A stretch of 41,626 nucleotides of DNA from Candidatus Omnitrophota bacterium. Lineage in GTDB: Bacteria > Omnitrophota > Gorgyraeia > Gygaellales > Profunditerraquicolaceae. The position numbers and the translations under genes are program-made. Each line of letters opens with the position of its first letter. Within the stretch, counting starts at the first letter, position 1. Below are positions 7,438 to 16,362 of the stretch, in pieces. The stretch is from assembly GCA_028711825.1 (NCBI GenBank), contig JAQTRM010000002.1, positions 1-41,626 of the forward strand, written 5' to 3'. The notes beneath the pieces were generated by a model that saw only the letters and a list, made by a program, of their open reading frames with translations, ran no database searches and was not told where the DNA came from.

Positions 7438-7678
7438 TCAGCTTTCAGCTATCAGTCGTCAGCCTTTAGCTAAAGCCGAGAAGCAAAAAACGCGTAACTG
7501 GTAATTAGTAACTCGTAATTTAGAGCAAAAGCTTAAAGAATGCGCCTTAAGCCTAAGGTTAGGAACAATTACGCTTTCAGAAGTATATGGTTTTGTTTTT
7601 GGTTTAAATCCTAATTAATTACGAGTTACTATTTACGTTAATTCTGTTTTTGCTGAAGGCTGATAGCTGACGGCTGAA
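7438..7678. repeat. Nested inverted heptamer-repeat element 1
   Basis: Four 7-nt-period arrays are arranged symmetrically. Outer left 7438-7472: five units (TCAGCTT, TCAGCTA, TCAGTCG, TCAGCCT, TTAGCTA). Inner left 7494-7521: GTAACTG, GTAATTA, GTAACTC, GTAATTT. Inner right 7616-7636: TAATTAC, GAGTTAC, TATTTAC. Outer right 7651-7678: TGCTGAA, GGCTGAT, AGCTGAC, GGCTGAA. The right arrays are reverse complements of the left ones. About 95 bp of unique AT-rich sequence lies in the centre. It occupies most of the 344-bp gap between the divergent coiled-coil gene and comM; no gene is seen in that gap. Confidence 0.85.
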
Positions 7679-7738
7679 ATCATAAAAACCAGTTAGATTT
7701 TCGCGTTTTCATCGTCTATTGTTCCGAAAGGAGGAAAA

Positions 7739-9277
7739 ATGACCTCAAAAACCTTAAGCCTCAGCCTTCTGGGGCTGGATGTCTATATTGTAGAGATAGA
7801 AACCGATCTGTCCAACGGCCTGCCGGCGGTAAACCTGGTAGGATTGGCGGATGCGGCAGTCAAAGAAAGTAAAGAACGGGTGCGCGCGGCGATCAAAAAT
7901 TCCGGCTTCCAGTGGCCGGACCAAAGAATAACCATCAGCCTTGCGCCTTCAGACATTAAAAAAGAAGGTGTAGGTTTCGATCTGGCGATCGCGCTGGGAA
8001 TCCTTGCTTCCGACGGGCAAATTAACGGGGAAACCCTGAAAAATTATTTTTTCCTGGGAGAGCTTTCCCTGGACGGACAACTGCGCGCCTCCCGCGGCAT
8101 CCTTGCGATGGGGCTGGAACTATCCAGGCTGCCGGGCGGGAATAAAAACCTGATCATCCCGGAAGAAAACTCCCGTGAAGCGGCAATTATCCCGGGAATT
8201 TCCGTTTGGGCGGTTAAAAATCTTAAAGAAGCGGTTCGTTTCCTGGCGGAGCCCGCATCTTTAGGCCCTTTAAAGAAGGAAATCGCGCAGATCGGAAAAA
8301 GCTCAGCGGATTATAGTCTGGATTTTTCCGAAGTTAAAGGCCAATATTACGCCAAAAGAGCCCTGGAGGTAGCGGTTGCCGGGGGACACAATATTATCCT
8401 GTTAGGCCCTCCGGGGAGCGGGAAAACCATGCTCGCGAAAAGGATACCCACCATTATGCCTAAACTTTCACCGACGGAAGCGCTGGAGATCACCAAGATC
8501 CACTCTGTGGCGGGAATCCTGCCAAAAAATGAAGGTTTTATCAACACCCGCCCCTTCCGCTGCCCGCACCACAGTATTTCCGATATCGCGCTTATCGGCG
8601 GAGGAAGTATCCCGAAACCCGGAGAGATTTCTCTTTCCCATCACGGCGTGCTATTCCTGGACGAACTTCCGGAATTCAACCGGAAAGCCCTGGAGGCATT
8701 GAGGCAACCTTTAGAGGAAAACCTGATTTGTGTCAACCGTATTAAAAAAACCGTGGTTTTCCCCGCCTCATTCATACTGGTAGCGGCCCTCAACCCCTGC
8801 CCCTGCGGTAACTATTTCAACCCCCATAAAAAATGCCATTGCAGCCAGACTAAAATCCGTAATTACCTGGGCAGGATATCCGGGCCCCTTCTGGACAGGA
8901 TCGACCTGCATATCGAAGTAGCGCAAGTAAGATACCGCGAACTTTCGGATACCCGTGAAGCGGAACCTTCTCAAGCAATCCGGCAGCGCGTGGAAAGCGC
9001 ACGCGGCATCCAAAAACAAAGGTTTTCCTGCGAAGGAATATCTTCCAACTCCCAAATGACCGCTAAGCTTATCCGGAAATACTGTGTTTTAGATAAGGAA
9101 GCCCGCGAGTTGATCAGGATGGCGGTCGAAGAATTTTCTATCTCGGCAAGAGGATATGACAAGATACTCAAGGTGGGCAGAACGATCGGCGACCTGGACG
9201 GCAGCCAGGAGATCAAGGCCGAACATATCGCCGAAGCGATCCAATATCGCGCGCTTGACCAAAAAATCCCCGGGTAG
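7739..9277 (+). CDS. comM: YifB/ComM family Mg-chelatase-like AAA+ ATPase
   Basis: A 512-aa protein, the only clear plus-strand gene. Residues 1-170 are the N-terminal Lon-like ChlI domain (TDLSNGLPAVNLVGLADAAV; LAPSDIKKEGVGFDLAIALG). Residues 200-400 form the Mg_chelatase AAA+ core with Walker A GPPGSGKT at 223-230 and Walker B GVLFLDELPEF. A C-terminal domain carries four Cys/His in PCPCGNYFNPHKKCHC and the RGYDKILKVGRTIGDLDGS motif. ComM is a branch-migration helicase that extends heteroduplex during natural transformation; other YifB homologs are less studied. A clear AAAGGAGG lies 6 nt before ATG. Its stop is 4 bp from the convergent TPR gene. Confidence 0.95.
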   Translation: MTSKTLSLSLLGLDVYIVEIETDLSNGLPAVNLVGLADAAVKESKERVRAAIKNSGFQWPDQRITISLAPSDIKKEGVGFDLAIALGILASDGQINGETLKNYFFLGELSLDGQLRASRGILAMGLELSRLPGGNKNLIIPEENSREAAIIPGISVWAVKNLKEAVRFLAEPASLGPLKKEIAQIGKSSADYSLDFSEVKGQYYAKRALEVAVAGGHNIILLGPPGSGKTMLAKRIPTIMPKLSPTEALEITKIHSVAGILPKNEGFINTRPFRCPHHSISDIALIGGGSIPKPGEISLSHHGVLFLDELPEFNRKALEALRQPLEENLICVNRIKKTVVFPASFILVAALNPCPCGNYFNPHKKCHCSQTKIRNYLGRISGPLLDRIDLHIEVAQVRYRELSDTREAEPSQAIRQRVESARGIQKQRFSCEGISSNSQMTAKLIRKYCVLDKEARELIRMAVEEFSISARGYDKILKVGRTIGDLDGSQEIKAEHIAEAIQYRALDQKIPG

Positions 9278-9281
9278 AAAA

Positions 9282-11450
9282 TTATTCCCGGTAAGGCTTA
9301 AGCAATTCTTTTAACTTCGGGCTTACCGCATAACCCAGGGAAGCGGCCCGATCGCTATGTTCAACCGCTAAATTGTAATCCCGCGCGTAAAAATAAGCCA
9401 ATGCGAGGTTATGGTGCGCTACCGCCAGGCGCGGGTCGAGTTTTAAAGCCTTCTTCAGCCACAAAATCGCCTCGCCCGTCTTGCCTGCCGTAAGATAAGC
9501 ATTCCCCAGGCTCACACAGGCCTCTTTAGAAACAGGGTTAATTTTTAACGCCTTCAGGTAAAGAGGCACCGCCTCCTCCTCCCTCCGGGCGTCTGTCAAA
9601 CGGTTTCCAAGATAAAGATAGGCGTCGAACAAGTCTGATCCGGAAACAACCGCTTTTTTATATAACAACTCCAATTTGTCGTCTTCGGCGAGATCCCGGT
9701 AAATCCGGGCAAGCTTAATATAAGCCGGCTGATAAGCCGGGTCCAGTTCCAGGACTTTCAGGAATTCTTCCCGCGCGTCACTTCCTTTCCCGCGGCCCGC
9801 ATATAAAACCCCCAGATAGAAATGCGCGTTAGCGTTGCGGGGAGAGATCTCGATCGCCCGAAGATAAAAAGACATCGCCTTGTCCTTGTCGCCGGCGGCG
9901 TCATAAATCTGGGCGAGATTAAAATATGCCTCCGACTCCACCGCCAGACGGTTAGCGGTAGTGACCTTATCGCCGGCTTCAGGAAGATTTCCTTCAGCGG
10001 ATAAGGCGAGGTAGTCCTGGGCCTCTTTTACCAATCCTTCGGCCACCCCCAACGCTTCTTTTTGCCTGCCTAGCGCGCGTAAGGCATAAGTCAGGTTAAG
10101 ATAGAAATAACGGTATTCGGGATTAAAAGGATAGCGCTTGCTAAGCTCAATCGCTTTCGTAAAATCCGCCCGCGCCGGTTCATATTCTTTTTGCGACAGG
10201 AAAAATTCCCCCCTTTTGTCGTATGCCAGAAATACATCCGGATATTTTTTCAGGACATCATCCCATAAACTAAAATCATTCCTCCAGACCCGGGATCTTT
10301 CCCGCGCGGCTGCCCCGCAGGAAATAATCGCCGCCGCTAAAATAGCCAGGAGGCCCGCCCTGATAAACCTGCCGTATTTTATCTTGCGGCGGTAGAGCCA
10401 GGCGAATCCTTCCGCAAATAAATAAAATATTCCGATCGCGGAGATATAAATATAGCGGTCGGCGACAAGGGCCTCGGGACGGGGCAGAAAACGCAGGGCC
10501 GGAAAAACGGTCAAAAGAAAAAACCCGAAACCGAAGATAATCTTCTTGGTGCGCCGGGCGGAAACAATAACCGCAACAAGCAAAATGACAAACGCCAGGA
10601 AAGAATAAAAATAAAAAATATTATTTTCAATCGGGGAATAAGGATACAACGCGGAGAGCCCGGAAGGAAAACACAGCTTGCCTAAATAAAAGATGACATC
10701 ATAAGCGATACCTTCCAGCCTGGCAAAAATTCCGTAATCGTTAAAAGCATAGAAGGTCCTGGAAGAATGCCCTCCCAGAACGGCGATTATCCCGAATAAA
10801 AACGACAGGCAGAAAAAAGGTATTTTTTCTAAAAAAACCACGCCCTTTATCTTCCGGGAACTGAAGAAATCGAACGCCAGCAAAACCAACGGCAGGGTAA
10901 CCGCCATGGACTTTGACAAAAGCGCGAGAATAAAAGAAAAAAGGCATAAAAAATAATACCGGATCTTTTCTCCGCGCTGATAATACAAGTAACTTACCAG
11001 CGCGCCGAGGAAAAAGAACGCGTAAAGCAGATTTTTTCTTTCGCTGATCCAGGCTACCGACTCTACCTGCATCGGATGGATGCCGAAAAAAACGGCGGTG
11101 ATAAAAGAAACCAGGATCCTGCCGCTAAAAAGATAAACCATCCAAAATACCAGCAGGCAATTCAAAAGATGCAGGATAAGGTTGGTTAGGTGGTAATTAA
11201 ACGGATTCAGCCGGAAGAAATGATATTCCAGAAGATAAGAAAATATCGTCACCGGCTGGTAATGCGTGATAAAAAAAGAGGTAGAGATGTTTTTCAGGTT
11301 CTCCGGGGAAAAAGAGCGGATCGACCGGTTCTCGGTCACATACATATTATCATCCCAGCTGGTAAACCCGTTCGAGAGGCAGGGAAAAAGAGCGGCAAAA
11401 ACAATAATCAGGATTAAAAGAAGGGATACCCCTAATTTAATTTTTCCCAT
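9282..11450 (-). CDS. GT-C-like membrane protein with C-terminal TPR repeats (TMTC-like)
   Basis: A 722-aa protein. The first half is polytopic with roughly ten membrane helices. It has an early luminal motif SWDDNMYVTENRSIRSFS with the Asp pair typical of GT-C glycosyltransferases and the TMTC type, then GIHPMQVESVAWISERKNLL. From about residue 400 to the end come six or more TPRs, for example EAYFNLAQIYDAAGDKDKAM, AHFYLGVLYAGRGKGSDARE and AVAHHNLALAYFYARDYNLA. Such proteins are common in Omnitrophota-, Planctomycete- and Deltaproteobacteria-like genomes and are proposed O-glycosyltransferases using lipid-linked sugars. The donor and target are unknown. It starts 15 nt after the PKD lipoprotein and is probably cotranscribed. 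Confidence 0.85.
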   Translation of the reverse strand: MGKIKLGVSLLLILIIVFAALFPCLSNGFTSWDDNMYVTENRSIRSFSPENLKNISTSFFITHYQPVTIFSYLLEYHFFRLNPFNYHLTNLILHLLNCLLVFWMVYLFSGRILVSFITAVFFGIHPMQVESVAWISERKNLLYAFFFLGALVSYLYYQRGEKIRYYFLCLFSFILALLSKSMAVTLPLVLLAFDFFSSRKIKGVVFLEKIPFFCLSFLFGIIAVLGGHSSRTFYAFNDYGIFARLEGIAYDVIFYLGKLCFPSGLSALYPYSPIENNIFYFYSFLAFVILLVAVIVSARRTKKIIFGFGFFLLTVFPALRFLPRPEALVADRYIYISAIGIFYLFAEGFAWLYRRKIKYGRFIRAGLLAILAAAIISCGAAARERSRVWRNDFSLWDDVLKKYPDVFLAYDKRGEFFLSQKEYEPARADFTKAIELSKRYPFNPEYRYFYLNLTYALRALGRQKEALGVAEGLVKEAQDYLALSAEGNLPEAGDKVTTANRLAVESEAYFNLAQIYDAAGDKDKAMSFYLRAIEISPRNANAHFYLGVLYAGRGKGSDAREEFLKVLELDPAYQPAYIKLARIYRDLAEDDKLELLYKKAVVSGSDLFDAYLYLGNRLTDARREEEAVPLYLKALKINPVSKEACVSLGNAYLTAGKTGEAILWLKKALKLDPRLAVAHHNLALAYFYARDYNLAVEHSDRAASLGYAVSPKLKELLKPYRE

Positions 11451-11465
11451 AAGGTTAACGCCGGA

Positions 11466-12599
11466 TCAATGCGTATTCACTTCAATAACGGAAGTGGCGC
11501 TGGCAACGGAGCCCGCCTGATCCTTAACGGTTAAGGTAGCGGTAAACTCGCGCGCACCGAAAGTAGTACTTAAATAAGTATTCTCGGTATTTTTCTTATC
11601 TGAAACGTCGCCGTCACCGAAATCCCAATGGTAGGAAACGATTCTGCCGGAACGGGAAAATGATTTTTTCCCGGAAAATTTTACCGTAAGAGGAGAATAA
11701 CCCTTGGCAGGTTCGGCGGTAATTACCGCTACTACCGGGGAAATGGTTTCGCGGGAAGCTGCCGCTTTAGAAACCTCGGGTTTCAATTCCTTTTTTTCCG
11801 GAACCGGACTGTAAGGGCTCTCCGGAGGCAAAACCACGACTTGCGATTCAGTCTTTACCGGAGATACGGCGGATTCGTTCGTCATTTTTTCCGGCAAAAC
11901 ATCCTGTTTTACAGCGGGAATTTCCGCAGGGGCAGCCGGATGAGGCGCCGAAGGAAGCTGTGTTTCTCCGGCAGGAACAGGCGGCGGAACGGCCGCAACA
12001 GATTCTACCGGATGAGTCATGAGATCTTCGGAAGGGGCTCCTTTGTCTGCGGAGGCCGGGCCCATAGCTGCCGGCTCCCTCGGAACTTGCGCAAGGGCAT
12101 TCTCAACTACGCCCTTGCCTCCGGATTCTTCGGCGAGATCCCGTGCAATATATGCCGCAAGTTCCTTTTTAAGATTGCTTATACGCTCCGCCTCCGCCCG
12201 ATCCTTTTCCTCGTCCTGTTTATCCACTTTCGCTTTGTAGGCGGGGTCGTGATTATACTTATAATCCGCGCGGGCAACAAAAGGCCAACGCAACAGGCCA
12301 CCCACAAAATCCGCAAACATCGCCGGAGGATCCCAAAGGAACTCTTTCAGGCGCGATTCGATTTGTCCGGTTTTCTTATAATAATACTCAACAGTCTGCT
12401 GGCGGCGCACAAAACGCCGGCAAGCAAGTTTCAGATCCGGCAGAGAATTATTCTTGCCCACCGTATATTCCGGTATATTCTTGCCGTCATAAGAAACTAA
12501 AAAACCCGTACTTCCCTGCGAAGAAGACTTTTGAAACTTATAAGTAGCGCAGCCGGACAAGATAAGCGCCGGGAATAAAAGCAACAGGATTTTTTTCAA
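11466..12599 (-). CDS. PKD-domain lipoprotein
   Basis: A 377-aa secreted lipoprotein. The signal peptide ends in the lipobox LSGC with Cys17 to be lipidated. Residues 20-150 are mixed helical. Residues about 150-280 are Pro/Ala/Glu/Val-rich and probably an extended linker. Residues 285-375 form a PKD domain (SPLTVKFSGKKSFSRSGRIV, YHWDFGDGDVSD, FTATLTVKDQAG). PKD domains mediate surface or carbohydrate contacts. The start is TTG: the upstream sequence AAAGGA sits 8 nt before it, and the only nearby ATG opens a short frame that stops after five codons. It lies between folE and the TPR membrane protein; its partner is unknown. Confidence 0.85.
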   Translation of the reverse strand: MKKILLLLFPALILSGCATYKFQKSSSQGSTGFLVSYDGKNIPEYTVGKNNSLPDLKLACRRFVRRQQTVEYYYKKTGQIESRLKEFLWDPPAMFADFVGGLLRWPFVARADYKYNHDPAYKAKVDKQDEEKDRAEAERISNLKKELAAYIARDLAEESGGKGVVENALAQVPREPAAMGPASADKGAPSEDLMTHPVESVAAVPPPVPAGETQLPSAPHPAAPAEIPAVKQDVLPEKMTNESAVSPVKTESQVVVLPPESPYSPVPEKKELKPEVSKAAASRETISPVVAVITAEPAKGYSPLTVKFSGKKSFSRSGRIVSYHWDFGDGDVSDKKNTENTYLSTTFGAREFTATLTVKDQAGSVASATSVIEVNTH

Positions 12600-12623
12600 A
12601 ATAGTTTTCCTTTCATTTTTAAG

Positions 12624-13181
12624 CTACTGCCGCATCAACGCCAGGGCTTCGGAACGCGTTTTTTCGTTTTCCTTAAAAATGCCGCGCACCGCGCTGGTAA
12701 CCGTCATCGTTCCCGGTTTTTTCACCCCGCGCATCGACATACAAAGGTGCTCCGCTTCGATCACCACCATTACCCCTAAGGGTTTTAATTTACTCATCAC
12801 GATGTCGGCGATCTGGGTAGTCAGCCTTTCCTGAACCTGCGGGCGGCGGGCCAGGATATCCACCACCCTGACCAGCTTGCTTAAACCGGTCACCCGGCCG
12901 TTTTTAGGTATATAAGCGATGCTTGCCTTGCCCAGAAAGGGAAGCAGGTGATGCTCGCAAACCGAATACAAAGGTATCCCGCGCAGCAGCACTATCTCAT
13001 GATGCTTCTGCTCCAGAACAACCTCCAGCTCTTTCTCCGGGTTCTGGCCGATCCCCGAGAATATTTCCTCGCACATCTCGGCGTAACGGCGCGGGGTCTG
13101 CAATAAATCTTTTCTGCCGGGGTCCTCTCCGATCGCTTCGAGTATCTGACGGACCGCCCTCTCAATCTTAGCTTTATTCAT
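12624..13181 (-). CDS. folE: GTP cyclohydrolase I
   Basis: A 185-aa type IA enzyme that converts GTP to 7,8-dihydroneopterin triphosphate, the first step to folate and other pterins. The zinc ligands are visible as Cys75 and His78 in YSVCEHHLLPF and Cys147 in EHLCMSMRGVKKPG. GRVTGLSKLVRVVDILARRP and RLTTQIADIV are also conserved. Length matches short bacterial FolE. AAGGA stands 5 nt before the ATG. folC lies 1.8 kb away beyond mnmE, but a repeat element and a likely promoter separate folE from that run, so it is not cotranscribed with mnmE. Confidence 0.97.
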   Translation of the reverse strand: MNKAKIERAVRQILEAIGEDPGRKDLLQTPRRYAEMCEEIFSGIGQNPEKELEVVLEQKHHEIVLLRGIPLYSVCEHHLLPFLGKASIAYIPKNGRVTGLSKLVRVVDILARRPQVQERLTTQIADIVMSKLKPLGVMVVIEAEHLCMSMRGVKKPGTMTVTSAVRGIFKENEKTRSEALALMRQ

Positions 13182-13218
13182 CGCTGTCCTTTCAACGCAA
13201 AATTTATCAATTGGTTTT

Positions 13219-13247
13219 ATTATCTAACGAAAGAACTCTTTCTGCAA
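13219..13247 (-). promoter_or_regulatory. Candidate folE promoter
   Basis: On the minus strand TTGCAG (13247-13242), a 17-nt spacer and GATAAT (13224-13219), about 38 nt upstream of the folE ATG. The -10 matches five of six and the -35 three of six consensus bases. It stands just downstream of the heptamer element. Confidence 0.4.
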
Positions 13248-13270
13248 CAGGTTTTTGGTTAAATACAAAT

Positions 13271-13573
13271 CAGCTATCAGCTATCAGCTTTCAGCAAAAG
13301 CAAAACCCTAAAGATGCCGTAACCAGTAACTCGTAACTGGTAACTGGTAACTGGTAATTAAATCAAAGGCATAAAGCGGAAAAAACAATCTTGGGAGAAA
13401 ATGAATTATTTGTGACTTTTGGACACAGCGAATTTATCCTTAAATGATTTTTGCTTTTAATTACGAGTTACTGATTACTGGTTACGAGTTACGTCTACTT
13501 TATTTCTGGCTTTGCCTTTGTTTTAGCTGATAGCTGAAGACTGACAGCTGAAGACTGACAGCTGAGGGCTGAA
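13271..13573. repeat. Nested inverted heptamer-repeat element 2
   Basis: Same architecture as the element at 7438-7678. Outer left 13271-13295: CAGCTAT, CAGCTAT, CAGCTTT, CAGC. Inner left 13319-13360: GTAACCA, GTAACTC, three GTAACTG, GTAATTA. Inner right 13458-13492: TAATTAC, GAGTTAC, TGATTAC, TGGTTAC, GAGTTAC. Outer right 13525-13573: AGCTGAT, AGCTGAA, GACTGAC, AGCTGAA, GACTGAC, AGCTGAG, GGCTGAA. The central 97 bp are unique and unlike the centre of element 1. The element fills the 394-bp gap between mnmE and folE; no gene is visible in it. Confidence 0.88.
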
Positions 13574-13575
13574 AA

Positions 13576-14958
13576 TCATTTCCCGATACAGAAATCCGCG
13601 AAGATCTTATCCAGAAGTTCCGCGGAAAAGTCTTTACCCAGGATATTATCCAGGTAGGCACAGGCATCTTTCAAATCCTGAGTGATAAGCTCCAGAGAAG
13701 AGTCTCCCCTCAACATCCTGTCCGCCTCCTCAAGGAGACCGCGGGCATCCCGCAAAGCATGGATATGTCTAAGGTTACTTAATAAGATATGTTCCGGGTT
13801 CAGCGCTCTTCCCCGGCAGGCAAAATCGAAAATCGCCTCTTCCAGCAGCTCCAAATTCCTTCCGGTCCTGGCGGCAAGCTCTACGACCCTGGGGAAAAAT
13901 CCGGAAATCTCTTTCTTATCAATCTGCGCTTTTAGATCAATCTTGTTGATTACCGCAATAACATTCCTGTTTTTTAACTCCCGGACTAACTCCTTATCCC
14001 GGAGTCCGATTCTTCTGCCGGCATCGAACAAAAGAATCACCAGGTCCGCGGAAGCGATGCGCTCACGGGAACGCTTTACCGCTTTTTTTTCGATTAAATT
14101 ACGCGGCTTAAGGATTCCGGCGGTATCCACCAGCCTCACCGGGATCCCCCTGACATCAACCGCTTCCTCGATCGTATCCCGGGTTGTCCCGGCGACAGGA
14201 GTAACAATAGAACGTTCTTTTTTTAATAACGCGTTAAGAAGGGAAGATTTACCGACGTTCGGTTTCCCGCAAATGACCGCCTGGAGCCCCTCGCGCAGGA
14301 TGCGTCCGCCGAATGATCCTTCGAGGAGAATATCCATCTGCCGGATGGCGGCATGCAGCCCGGATGAAATTTTTTCCGCATCGTATCCCCGGATATCCTC
14401 TTCCGGAAAATCAATGTTCGCTTCCAGAATTACCAGGATTTCCATTACCCCTTCCCGGATCTTGCCAATCCTGCGGGATAATCCCCCTTCCAGCTGTCCC
14501 AGGCTTACTTTAAGCGCGGATGCGGTCTTGGCGCGGATAAGATCGATCACCGCTTCCGCCTGGGCAAGATCGATGCGCCCGTTCAAAAACGCCCGCCGGG
14601 TGAATTCTCCCGGACCGGCAAGGCGACAGCCGTGTTGAACCGTCAGATCGAGAATGCGGCGTAAAGATAATAGTCCACCATGGCAATTTATTTCGACAAT
14701 ATCCTGGCGGGTATAAGATTTCGGACCCCGCATCACCGTAAGCAAAACCTCATCCACCATCTTACCATTATCGGTAATCCTGCCGTAATGCACGGTATGG
14801 CTTTTAAAACCCGACGGTTTTCCTTTTTCCGAAGAAACGAAGATCTTATCCGCCACCGTCAGGGCCTTTTCTCCGCTCAAACGGACAATCCCGATACCAC
14901 CCTCCCCCTGAGGAGTAGAAATCGCGGCAATCGTATCTTTCAAATCATCCTTAAACAT
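13576..14958 (-). CDS. mnmE: tRNA uridine-5-carboxymethylaminomethyl modification GTPase
   Basis: The 460-aa MnmE (TrmE) works with MnmG to modify U34 of tRNAs reading NNA/NNG codons. The N-terminal folate-binding domain (1-120) holds DTIAAISTPQGEGGIGIVRL and RPGEFT-like AGPGEFTRRAFLNGRIDLAQ. The inserted G domain has G1 GKPNVGKS (231-238), G2 TTRDTIEE, G3 DTAG (278-281) and G4 NKID. The C-terminus is CIGK, the family hallmark carrying the catalytic Cys. The ATG overlaps the folC stop by 8 nt. mnmG is not in the window. Confidence 0.98.
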   Translation of the reverse strand: MFKDDLKDTIAAISTPQGEGGIGIVRLSGEKALTVADKIFVSSEKGKPSGFKSHTVHYGRITDNGKMVDEVLLTVMRGPKSYTRQDIVEINCHGGLLSLRRILDLTVQHGCRLAGPGEFTRRAFLNGRIDLAQAEAVIDLIRAKTASALKVSLGQLEGGLSRRIGKIREGVMEILVILEANIDFPEEDIRGYDAEKISSGLHAAIRQMDILLEGSFGGRILREGLQAVICGKPNVGKSSLLNALLKKERSIVTPVAGTTRDTIEEAVDVRGIPVRLVDTAGILKPRNLIEKKAVKRSRERIASADLVILLFDAGRRIGLRDKELVRELKNRNVIAVINKIDLKAQIDKKEISGFFPRVVELAARTGRNLELLEEAIFDFACRGRALNPEHILLSNLRHIHALRDARGLLEEADRMLRGDSSLELITQDLKDACAYLDNILGKDFSAELLDKIFADFCIGK

Positions 14959-16273
14959 TCCTGAATTCCCCCACTACGAATAACGAACCGGTTACCAGCA
15001 CCAGGTCTTGCTTTCCCGCCAGCGAAAAAGCAAGACGCCTGGCCTCCCGCACGCTTCCGGTCAAAGAATTTTTTTTCCTGAGATAACCGGAGATTTCCGC
15101 CGGGGACGCCGCGCGCGCGGTAGAAGCGCGCGTAACGATTATTTCGTCGGCAAACGGCTCAAGTTCCCCGCAAATCCCGCGGATATCTTTATCGGAAGAA
15201 ATTCCCAGCACTAAAATTAACTTCCGGTATTTGAAATTATCCGCTACCGCTTTCCGGATCGCGCGCGCCGAAGCCTTGTTCTGCGCGCCGTCTAAAACCA
15301 CCAAGGGATTCTTGGCCGCTACTTCGCACCTTCCCGGCCATAAAGTTTTATGCAGGCCCCTCCGGATAGCGGAAGAAGAAATCTTAAAACCGGAGAAGCT
15401 CAATCCCTCGACCAATCCGACAGCCAAGGCGGCGTTAGCTTCCTGGTGCCTGCCCCGCAGCTTCAACCCGATACCGCGGTAATTATCGTTTAGGCCCCGC
15501 ACTGTCAGCTTCCCGCCGGAACTGGAATACCGGATATTCTTGCCAACCTCAAAAAGCCTGGCCCGGAACCTCCGGCTCCTTTTAAGGAGAATTTTCCGGA
15601 CCTCCGCGCACTGCGGAGCCGAAATAACGATCGAACCATTTTTTTTAATAATCCCCGCTTTTTGGGCGGCAATCTTTGATAAAGTATTGCCCAGCTGCCG
15701 GCAGTGTTCGAAACTGATAGGGGTAATTCCGCAGACCAGGGAATCCGCGATATTGGTCGCGTCCAACCTCCCCCCCATCCCGGTCTCCAAAACCGTAAAA
15801 TCCGTATTGCGGCGGCGGAAATATAAAAAAGCCAGCGCGGTATAAACCTCAAAGAAGGAAAGGGGACCGTATTCACAACGGCGGTTATACCTGCCGATCA
15901 AAGGCTTTAGTTCCCCGACCAGGTCCGCCAGTTCATTTTTCGAAATCTCTCCCTCAAAATCCCGGAATTCTTTCCCGCCGGATGACGGTTTAAGAATCCG
16001 GATCCTTTCCCTAAAACTCTTTAGATGCGGTGAAGTATAGAGCCCGACGGAAAATCCGGCCTCCCTCAAAATATAGGCGGTCATCGCGCAAACCGAACCT
16101 TTTCCTTTGGTCCCGGCGACATGAATAACTTTTAAATATTTCTGGGGGTTGCCGATGAAAGTTAAGAAATCCCGGACGCGCCTGAGCTTCAGCGAAGAAA
16201 AAAGGGGGCACCCGGCGTCTTTTTCATAGTTTGTCAGGGATTCCAAATACTGTCTTGCTTCCAGGTAGGTCAT
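14951..16273 (-). CDS. folC: Folylpolyglutamate synthase / dihydrofolate synthase
   Basis: A 440-aa Mur-ligase-family enzyme that adds glutamate to dihydropteroate or folates. The P-loop is at residues 52-60 (VAGTKGKGS). Further landmarks are LYTSPHLKSFRERI, TVLETGMGGRLDATNI, ISFEHCRQLGNTLSKIAAQK, AGIIKKNG and VLDGAQNKASARA. The family usually has DGAHN; here His is replaced by Gln (DGAQN). Overlap with mnmE and 89 nt to purH suggest one transcript that mixes folate, purine and tRNA modification. Upstream is a GC-rich CCCCGCGAGGGG hairpin ending just before the start. Confidence 0.95.
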   Translation of the reverse strand: MTYLEARQYLESLTNYEKDAGCPLFSSLKLRRVRDFLTFIGNPQKYLKVIHVAGTKGKGSVCAMTAYILREAGFSVGLYTSPHLKSFRERIRILKPSSGGKEFRDFEGEISKNELADLVGELKPLIGRYNRRCEYGPLSFFEVYTALAFLYFRRRNTDFTVLETGMGGRLDATNIADSLVCGITPISFEHCRQLGNTLSKIAAQKAGIIKKNGSIVISAPQCAEVRKILLKRSRRFRARLFEVGKNIRYSSSGGKLTVRGLNDNYRGIGLKLRGRHQEANAALAVGLVEGLSFSGFKISSSAIRRGLHKTLWPGRCEVAAKNPLVVLDGAQNKASARAIRKAVADNFKYRKLILVLGISSDKDIRGICGELEPFADEIIVTRASTARAASPAEISGYLRKKNSLTGSVREARRLAFSLAGKQDLVLVTGSLFVVGEFRNV

Positions 16274-16362
16274 GCGGTGGATCCCCTCGCGGGGAGGCTA
16301 AATCCCATGGTTCCTTCCGATAAAAAACCAGGCGCTTAAAATCCGGGGATTTTCCTGAAGGA

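Noticed and set aside
9270..9292. A bidirectional terminator between comM and the TPR gene
   Set aside because: Only a 5-bp CCGGG/CCCGG stem without U-runs is visible, too weak to call.
11841..12500. An Arg/Phe-rich plus-strand reading frame of 219 codons
   Set aside because: Antisense of the PKD lipoprotein; composition is a mirror of its Ala/Pro/Glu-rich linker.
7438..13573. The repeat arrays as CRISPR loci
   Set aside because: Units are 7 nt with no spacers of 25-45 nt, and no cas gene is near.
13682..14638. A 318-codon plus-strand reading frame
   Set aside because: It is the antisense of mnmE, whose motifs and CIGK end are unmistakable; the antisense product is Ser/Arg/Pro-rich without domain features.
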